Shown here: positions 19,401 to 26,450 of the stretch, one piece after another
Layout of the letters: each line of letters begins with the position of its first letter
Numbering within the stretch: position 1 is the stretch's first letter
Assembly: GCA_018398765.1 (NCBI GenBank)
Contig: JAHBMJ010003922.1
Span: 5,001-31,450 of the forward strand
DNA from: Chromera velia
Taxonomy: Eukaryota > Sar > Chromeraceae
Direction: 5' to 3'
DNA: 26,450 nucleotides
Translations under genes and position numbers: made by a program
Notes under the pieces: model-generated
Databases searched by the model: none
The model's input: only the letters and a program-made list of their open reading frames with translations
What the model was told of the DNA's origin: nothing

Positions 19401-21540
19401 ACAACAGATGATGTCTCGTTCCCTTTTGTTCCCATTCTGATGCTCAGTTGTAATAAATCCCGATATGTGTATGAATGCATATACTTCATATGATCATTCA
19501 GCTTCCTTCTGTTGAAGAATCATTCATTCTTCAAACACAGCTTCAAGCGGCTTCATATGCAGATTGAGTTTTCACATACGCATTGCGCCTGCAACCTGCC
19601 ATTCTTCCACCCACTTCTCATGATCGTTCATGAAGGTCCTCTTACATTCCTCCCAGTCTTCGTCCCCCTTTCTCAGGTTGGTGCATATTAGCATCTGCCT
19701 CCATCAGTTCCCCTAGAGAAGAAAGGCCTGTAGGACTTAAGGTCAAGCTGGCCATGTGGAGTTGTTCCCCCACTTCCCGTCTACTTCCTTGAGTATCACA
19801 AGTTCGTCCCCTTCACGCCGTTGGCCGGGTCCATGCACGTAAGTCAGCATGCACGACGTGGTGTTCTCTTGATGCTTTCTTCGTTTTGTCCAGTGTTTGA
19901 CTTGCCAGACAAGTAACTTCTGTGATGTAAGGCCTTTTCACTGTCTTGCTTTCTCTTCCTTCAAATGCATGGTGTTCAAATCCTTCATCTGCTCATAAAG
20001 CTTCTCGGTACGCATAGGGGCCCTTTTCATTCAAATCCCCTCATGTGTGCACCTGGTGCATGCAATCCAGGAGGCTGGCAATGAACTCTCATTTTGAAAG
20101 CTGTCTTCAGACGACTCCTTCTTTCGTTCTTCTCTCTGAAAAGACACATGAACGCGTGTCGTCTCTGTGTGCGTACGTGTTTTTGTATGTGCATGAATGT
20201 ACAAGTGGCACTGTGTATCTGATCTCTGTGCTCAGTAGCGTCAAAGCAGGGGCCAAAGCAAGAGATGCCGACAACCTTGTGGTGTGCAGATGTGTCACTT
20301 CTGTGCGACGCAACACCGTTTCTCTTCCATACTTGCTCTTTCCTCTTTAACTTTTCCAAACAGTGTCGGTGTGTGTGTTGAGACACTCTCTTTTGCGTGT
20401 CAACATTCCAGCAAGCCTCTTTGACTTCTCTCTCTCGATGATGTCTGCAGACCCCTTTTGCCTGAGAAGGTCCAATGGCGAATGCAAGATTGACGGAGAC
20501 AACGAGACGGCCACTGTATGAGGTCTGTTCCTCATTCTTCTAATCTTCTCTCTACAAACAGAGACGGACAGAGACGGACAGAGACGTGGTTTTACATTTC
20601 ATTACAAGTAAAGTCTTTCTGTTTCTGTCATGATGTTGAATGAGCGGAACTTCCCACGGAGGCCATGCTGAAAGATCTCTTTGCATTCCCCTTCCGTGTT
20701 GTTTCACAGGCACGCTCTCTGCCTGTGCTTCCGATGATGTGGATGGAACGTGGTGGCCAAGGTCCTTCTTGAATGATGGGAGTCTCTTTGATTCGTGTCA
20801 GTCAATGCTCGCTCCTGCTTTCCTCCTCCAAATTCTGTTCCATCTGCTGCTCTGTTCTCCTGTTGCGACTTCTAGATTATTCTGCAGTGAGTTACTGCAT
20901 GTTTGTATGAACCCCCTCAATCTGTCCCTTCCCGTTTGTTTCTTTGGTCGGATCGTGTCCTTCTTTCTGTATTTCCCCTTTAGGGGACTCCGCCGTCTCT
21001 GAGTGGTGTTCAATTTATCGTTGAGCCTTCACCAGTGTTCTTGGTCATCCTTGCAGGATAGAGATCGCCCTCGACCTCGACCTTGATCGAACAGTTTAGT
21101 AAGTCTGCGTAGTCGCCTCTTCTTGAATTGGTTGTGATTCAGGCTCTCAATATTTTTGTGTGCTTTGGGAAAACTTCCCGTGTCACCGACTGAAGAATAT
21201 CTGCAAAGCTTGTTACAAGAGCTGGGCACACACAGGGATCAAAACAACTTGATCCTCCCCCCTTTTCGAGGTAGGTGACACTTTTTCCACCAGACCAGCT
21301 TCCGTGGTCATTCATTTCTTTCGCTGTACACGCATGTCAACTTTCTCAGACTTTTACCCGCTGCAGGTACGCCTGCCCTTTGTTCTTTCTAGTCAAGTTA
21401 ACTCGTACTTTTTTGAAGAGATTTGTCTGCCTCAGTCCATTTAAGTTCTTCTCTTTCTAGTGCTTTTTATCTTTATAGTTGTTGGGCGGTCTTTTCAGAG
21501 AAATTCACTCTCCCCGTTTCTCGGCCGTGCATTTGTACGA
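19401..21540. other. Long stretch without a supported gene
   Basis: Frames on both strands are broken every 20-70 codons. Minus-strand pieces at about 19560-20030 and 20650-21013 have protein-like composition but are stop-interrupted. A short tandem GGACAGAGAC repeat lies at about 20562-20586. Confidence 0.4.
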
Positions 21541-21542
21541 GC

Positions 21543-21545
<3 letters not shown>

Positions 21546-21590
<45 letters not shown>
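21546..21590 (+). repeat. (CT)n microsatellite
   Basis: About 22 CT units with one TTT interruption. Confidence 0.95.
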
Positions 21591-21591
<1 letters not shown>

Positions 21592-21984
21592 AAATAGGCA
21601 TCTGCCCTTCTTACGTGCGTTCCATTTCCAGGACCTAAAATAATTGGCAGGTTTGTTCGTTGGCGTGCTCCCGTCAGTGACTGTCACTTCTCTGAATGTT
21701 CCCTCTTTTTTTTCTTCCTCTGAATCATGAGCTGTTAGACTGGATGCAGCTGACTGGAATCACTTGGCAACAGAGCAGTCCTTTGAGTCTTCTATTTTTT
21801 TCCTTTCATTTCTACAGACTCATTTTTTTTTTTTTAGTGTCTTTTCCACTCTTTTCCCTTCTGTTCCTTTCTTTTGCTTCCTTCTCTTTCTATGTGATTT
21901 AGCTTTTGCGAATGCATCAGCTTGTGTTTCGTAGTCAGGTCGTGTTGGTATACAGTCTATGCAATGCAGAGAAAGATCAGTAAG
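21591..21984. other. Pyrimidine-rich spacer
   Basis: T/C-rich plus strand (21690-21900) with a T12 run; no gene seen. Confidence 0.4.
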
Positions 21985-22262
21985 GTGCGGACGGGTGATG
22001 CAGTTCGCAGTGTGGTCCTCCTTGATGCGGAATTTTGGTCAGAGGACGGGAAATGCGGTTCCATCAGAAATTTTGGCAGCGCTTGGCGGTGTGGTCCTGC
22101 TCGATGCAGAATTTCGGCAGAGGACAGGAAATCGGGCTCCGTCAAAAATTTTGGTAACGCTTCGCGGTGTGGTCCGGCTCGATATGAGATTCAAGCAAAG
22201 GGTTAGAAAATGAAGTTAGTTCAGAAAATTTGGCAGCGCTTCACGATTTACTCTTGCTTGAT
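21985..22262. repeat. 78-bp tandem repeat, about 3.3 units
   Basis: Units start at AAATTTTGG near 22068 and 22146 (period 78) and AAAATTTGG near 22225 (period 79), with a partial unit before 22068. Each holds GGTGTGGTCC-like, CTCGATGCAGAATT-like and AGAGGACRGGAAAT strings. A period of 78 is 26 codons, so the plus strand reads as a repeated 26-residue pattern. The last unit overlaps the end of the minus-strand frame at 22216-22707. Confidence 0.8.
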
Positions 22263-22707
22263 CTGGATTCCAGTGCAGTCTACTCGTCAGGGGTTTTGCC
22301 GAAGGGGGTGGGAGTGAAGGTGTACTTGTGGCTGTTGGTGGGTAGGTGTAGGCGCTGGGGTTCAGGAAGTATAAGTCCAGCGATGCGATTCGGGCACACG
22401 TATCTATGAAGTCTCTCACGTAAGGGTTCCAGCGACACGGGGGTGGAACTGCTAGGTCGAGAAGTAGAAGATGAGGTTGGATGAAGAGCGAGCGCAGGTG
22501 TTTGGTCTCGAAGGAGAGGAAGTAGCCGAAATACTCTCCTCGCCCAGGTCTCCTGGCGTTTGGTGTCTTCGCGAGGAAGAGGGTGCTCTCGGTGGCCTGG
22601 ATGAAGGCGATCTTGTTCACGTCAAGTTCTAGAGAGGACTTGTTCCTGTTGCTCAGCTGGTTGAGGCTTGACTCTCGCGGCAAGTCACCACGTGTTTCGA
22701 GCTCCTC
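22216..22707 (-). CDS. Hypothetical protein fragment, coding-like codon use
   Basis: Minus-strand frame open for about 163 codons, from the TAA at 22708-22710 down to its own TAA at 22216-22218. It has no ATG near its upstream end, so it is probably an internal or final exon, or a truncated copy. Codons in the first 60 residues end overwhelmingly in C or G (AAC, AAG, TTC, CTC, ATC, GAG), unlike the AT-richer surroundings, which supports real coding use. A Pro/Ser/Thr-rich stretch precedes the end. No family recognised. The 850-bp repeat copy 2 begins inside this frame (22699), so the repeat lies at its upstream edge. Confidence 0.45.
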   Translation of the reverse strand, partial: EELETRGDLPRESSLNQLSNRNKSSLELDVNKIAFIQATESTLFLAKTPNARRPGRGEYFGYFLSFETKHLRSLFIQPHLLLLDLAVPPPCRWNPYVRDFIDTCARIASLDLYFLNPSAYTYPPTATSTPSLPPPSAKPLTSRLHWNPDQARVNREALPNFLN

Positions 22708-23562
22708 TTATCGTAGGCGAACAGACAGGAGTGGAAGCTGAAGGCTAGAGGTCTCTCTGGGCAAGAGGAGGTTGAGAGGCTAGAGAAGTCTTGTGTACAG
22801 ATGTGTAGAGACGTATGTATTCGTGTATGTGTATGTGTGTGTGTGTGAGTCTGTTGTCTGTATCTGTTGTCTGTGTCTGTTGTCTGTGTCTATGTCTGTG
22901 TCTATGTCTATGTCTATGTCTGTGTGTATGTGTGTGTATGTGTGTGTGTGTGTGTGTATGTGTGTGTGTGTGTGTACGTATGTGTATGTTAATTCAGAAG
23001 GTTCAAGTTAAGAGTCGATCGATTCGATTGAATGAGAAGAAGAAGCGAGTCGATCGTTCCGATAAAAACTTGAGGATTTGCGTGAAATCATGTCAGATCG
23101 ACATTTGTATGTGTATGTTCATACCAGTCCGATTACCGTGTACATAATCGGCTCCAGCCAGTCTGCCGTGGACATAATCGGCTTTAACGTGTCTGTCGTG
23201 GACATAATTGACTAATCGGCTCTTGAGTGTATCTACCGTAGACATACTCGGGTTCAGTGTGTCCTTCAGTCTTTATTATCATCCTCTTCAATAAGCTTAA
23301 CCCAACTTGCTTTATGACAATCTTACTTTCTTTTCTACCTTCACTTGCATTCTTATTTCATTCTGTGTTAACCTTTTCCCCTTTCCTAAGTTTTCTTTAC
23401 TTTCTTTTAATTCTCTTAAGGATTCGAATCATTCTGAATGAATCAATTTCCTTTCTTTGTATTTTATTTTATTTTGATTTTGATTATAGTACCAAATTCT
23501 TTTCTTCTTAACTCTTTAAGGCAACTACTTATAACGACTTTTAACTACTAATTTCAACATAA
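22699..23562 (+). repeat. ~850-bp dispersed repeat, copy 2 (CpG-retaining)
   Basis: Direct-orientation partner of 17611-18457, with a TG-rich tract at about 22810-22989. It keeps CG at most sites where copy 1 has TG or CA. Flanks differ from those of copy 1, and no target-site duplication was found by eye. Confidence 0.92.
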
Positions 23563-24520
23563 TAGTGCATATGAGTTGCATATAAACCCCGTGAAACGCC
23601 CCGCCGTGGGGATACACAAAATGCCGGTGCCCTACATACGCCTCGGGTTTTGTTTAACAAGTCAGTGCGCGCACTTTGCGCTTACGGAAGTGAAGAACAA
23701 CTATAATTAAAAAAAAAATCCCCCCCTAAAACCCCCATCCACCCACGTACATGTGTGATTGCTTGACCTTAATTTGCTTGACCATCCCAGGAAATAGCAC
23801 AAACTCAGTCACCGTTTTAAAGTAAGTATATATGACTACATGTGACATGTGTTCGTGTATACATATCAGTACATATGAGTAATTTGAACAGATATCGGTT
23901 TTGCTCTAGGTTTTGCTTCTATAATTGGAATACAATAGTTAAAGTACCGGCTAGAGATGCATTTTTAACATTTTTTTTAGATATTTCAATCATACTTGGC
24001 TTTCATCATCATCATCATTATCATCATACGGCGATATACGCCATCGCTATCGGGCTTGAAAAAGTTCTAGCGTTTCGTGGCAACGGTGGCATGCACAAGG
24101 CGTAGTTTTATTCTTACAACACTGGCAGCGTTTGATTCAATTAAATTCACTAAACTACACGTAGTTTTAGAACATGCATTAACATACATTCAGTAAAATA
24201 TTATAACTTATAAGATATTACCCCCGGGTGGACCCTAGGAGATCGCATAACAATTCAGACGTCAGTTCAACGTGTTGTCGCCGCACGTGTACTGACTTTT
24301 TTGTATATAATAACTTTTAAAATTAATAATTCGATTGTCTAAGATTGTTTTTATATTTCTTTCTATATTCAACTTGCTATGTTCAACATGCAATATTGAA
24401 GTTGTTTTAAACTACCTGAAAGTATTTTGAAATTTTGTTTGAATATTTCATAACTCATATGGTTCTCAATATGATGTATTATATTGTGTATGCAATCTTA
24501 GAGGAGCTATAAAGAGTCGA
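23563..24520. other. AT-rich intergenic DNA
   Basis: Mostly AT-rich with stops in every frame. It includes a short GC-rich insert (23585-23650), A9 and C7 runs (about 23709-23726) and a CAT trinucleotide run (about 24003-24027). No gene recognised. Confidence 0.55.
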
Positions 24521-25165
24521 ATTGAAGAGCTGTTCACGTCAGAATCCTTTTGCCGCTTTTTTTTCTCTCCGTACAGATTCAATGTGCCGGTTCATCGCTT
24601 GCGGAAGAAAGAAGAAAGACACTGCGCAACAAACGAGACCCACAAAACCGAAATGGGGCAAGGTCCACGCCTGCACACATGCAGCAACATTACCATCAGC
24701 AACACGAACGACTCGCATCTGGCATCAAAAGCTGAGGGAGATGCACTTCAACCGAGCAACAGAGAAACGACACAGAGATGATGCTTCGTCTTGTCATGGG
24801 AGGCAGTCTGACATTCTCAGTGAAACCTCCCTCCCGGTGATCGAATCAGAAGAAACGTTTGGAGAAAATCACCTTCCTTGTTGCAGAAGGCGGGAAAACA
24901 AGCAGCAGAATAAATACTGCACAAGATAAACCCCAAGCAAATGACTCGAGTTTATGGTAACATTCTCTCCTGCAGAGAAAACGCTGGCACAATTTTCCCT
25001 CGCTCTTCTCTTTTCTTCTGGTTCCCATTCAAACTGACCGGGGAGTTCATTGCACTCAGCAGAGCGAAGAAGGTGATGAAACCAGAGAACTTGAGAATGT
25101 CTGCTCGAGCAACAACCATGACCAAACAGAAGAAGCCGGGGAATGAAAGCGGATAAGAGGTGGCA
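24521..25165. other. Possible exon-bearing segment, unassigned
   Basis: GC returns to normal and open frames lie on both strands. A CCGTACAG acceptor-like site at 24570-24577 is followed on the plus strand by a 67-codon frame ending at 24781, with an overlapping frame to 24929. No domain was recognised and the frame choice is not decidable by eye. Confidence 0.2.
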
Positions 25166-25189
25166 AGGGAAAAAAGAGAGTTCCTCGCT

Positions 25190-25408
25190 CACTCACCCAG
25201 TCACTCACTCACTCACTCGCTCACTCGCAAAATGGTTCAATGAGTCATTCAGTCACTCGCTCACTCACTCGCTGGCAAAAGAACTAAATCACTAACACAC
25301 TCTCTCCCTGACTCATTCACTGAGTCACTCGCTCGTTTGAAAAAGAACACAATCAGTCACTCATTGACTCTCTTTCACTCTCTCACTCGCTCACTCGCCC
25401 ACTTTACT

Positions 25409-25461
<53 letters not shown>

Positions 25462-25665
25462 ATACACTCACTCACTCACTCACTCAGTTGCTTGCAAAGT
25501 AACAAAATCATTTTGCAAAAGTCAGTCAGTCAGTCAGTCAGTCACTCACTCACTCACTTACTCACTCAGTCACTCACTTACTCGCTCACTCACTCACTCA
25601 CTCAGACACTAACTCGCGAAATAAGTCAATCAGTCACTCACTCACTCACTCGCGACTGCAATCAA
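25190..25665. repeat. CTCA/GTCA tetranucleotide tracts with CT and CA runs
   Basis: Imperfect TCACTCAC and CAGTCAGT runs throughout, with (CT)n at 25411-25430 and (CA)n at 25431-25459. Similar tetranucleotides occur in intron 3 of the RND gene. Confidence 0.92.
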
Positions 25666-25981
25666 TCAATATTCAGCAGCCTTCCCTCTCTTCATCCGCC
25701 TCTTGACTTACCCCCTTATACTTCTCTGCTGAGCCTTTTAAAGGACCCCAGAGACAACTCTGTTGTGCATCGTGAAAGAAAACAGTCAGTCACCGACTCA
25801 CCGAAGACCCCCGACAGAAGAGCCGCTGCTGGAAGGACGAGTGCAATTCTGGCGGCAAAGAGGAACAGCGCCGGCGGGTCTGCTCCGGCCGCTGCGGCTG
25901 CGTCCTCCGGACTCACTGCGTCAGAGAATGGCGGGCGTGGGGGACAAGAGTGAAGGAGATAAGGAGAGAGACGACAGAGGG
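25666..25981 (+). other. GC-rich segment, possible exon
   Basis: The plus-strand frame ending at the TGA 25951-25953 reads through a GC-rich Ala/Ser/Arg-rich stretch (about 25740-25950). It starts inside simple repeats, so its true beginning is unknown. It may be an exon of a gene that continues elsewhere; no family recognised. Confidence 0.2.
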
Positions 25982-26001
25982 CCAGACAGACAGACAGACA
26001 G

Positions 26002-26032
<31 letters not shown>

Positions 26033-26033
26033 G

Positions 26034-26070
<37 letters not shown>
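25982..26070. repeat. Compound CAGA/CA/GA microsatellite
   Basis: (CAGA)n, then (CA)n, then (GA)n in order. Confidence 0.95.
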
Positions 26071-26450
26071 TGAGAGAGTTTCCAACCCGGGGCCCTTCCC
26101 CCCTTTCACAAACGAACCTGCCATTCCCAGTTTGGCCATTCTCTGTGTGAACATGGCAGCTGCAAAAGAAATCTCGGGAGCGCAAAAAAGGGAGGAGGGA
26201 GGAGAGCGAAAGTACGTAAGAGAGACCCGCAGAAAACAATCAGAAAGAAAGAATGAAACAAAAAACCAGACAAAGAAAGAGAGAAAAACAGAAGAAAAAG
26301 GAGAGTGGGTGGGACCTTGCAATGAGGCATCTCCAAAGACGCAATTCGACGCACAAAAAAAAACAAAAAACTCCCAAAGGACCCTTCAAGGGACCGACTG
26401 TCCAGAAGGATTTTGCCCTCTCCCCTCGTCCTGACAGCCCCCCCCCCCCC
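26071..26450. other. Purine-rich right end, ending in C10
   Basis: A/G-rich plus strand (26160-26310) giving charged low-complexity open frames; no gene supported. The last ten bases are C, possibly a contig edge or homopolymer. Confidence 0.45.

Noticed and set aside
19500-20030. Minus-strand segments with protein-like composition
   Set aside because: Stops of all three kinds occur every 20-40 codons and more than one frame looks equally plausible, close to chance expectation.
17611-23562. Interpretation as a complete LTR retrotransposon
   Set aside because: No terminal TG/CA, primer-binding site, polypurine tract, target duplication or polymerase frame was seen.
24869-25192. 107-codon minus-strand open frame
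   Set aside because: No motif, overlaps plus-strand frames of similar length, and no splice context that favours it.
25763-26434. 223-codon plus-strand open frame
   Set aside because: Dominated by CAGA/CA/GA microsatellites and A/G-rich DNA; low-complexity product with no domain.

Overview
The window looks like nuclear DNA of a eukaryotic microbe, most likely an alga or related protist. A plus-strand gene is split by 13 spliceosomal introns, simple repeats are abundant, TGCATGCA palindromes recur, and intergenic DNA is long and repeat-filled. The Patched-like transporter, the Cys/His-array HNH protein and the GCATGC-rich DNA would fit a chromerid-type alveolate or another alga with a secondary plastid. 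The sequence alone does not settle the species.

Region 1 (197-8968, plus strand) is one multi-exon gene for a Patched/Dispatched-like RND membrane protein. I built it as 14 exons that keep frame throughout and sum to 4113 nt (1370 codons plus stop). Region 2 (8969-9934) is a spacer containing an AT-rich island. Region 3 (9935-12535, minus strand) is a single uninterrupted 866-codon frame. It encodes two tandem copies of a module: an array of 18-residue Cys3His repeats followed by an HNH nuclease domain. The two genes converge tail to tail.

Region 4 (12536-26450) has no complete gene I can support. It is layered repeat DNA: a degenerate minisatellite of about 19 units, an inverted repeat of about 135 bp, a tandem repeat of about 392 bp, two direct copies of an element of about 850 bp set 5.1 kb apart, a 78-bp in-phase tandem repeat, a minus-strand open fragment with coding-like codon use (22216-22707), and long tetra- and dinucleotide tracts at the right end.

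The most interesting system is the HNH gene. Its two nuclease domains are almost identical in DNA (266 bp, two differences, both changing the protein), while the two Cys/His arrays have diverged and differ in repeat number. This suggests a nuclease whose recognition arrays evolve while the catalytic domain is homogenised. The second strongest signal is the 850-bp repeat pair, where one copy has lost CpG sites by C-to-T/G-to-A change, as expected of cytosine methylation or a related mutational defence.
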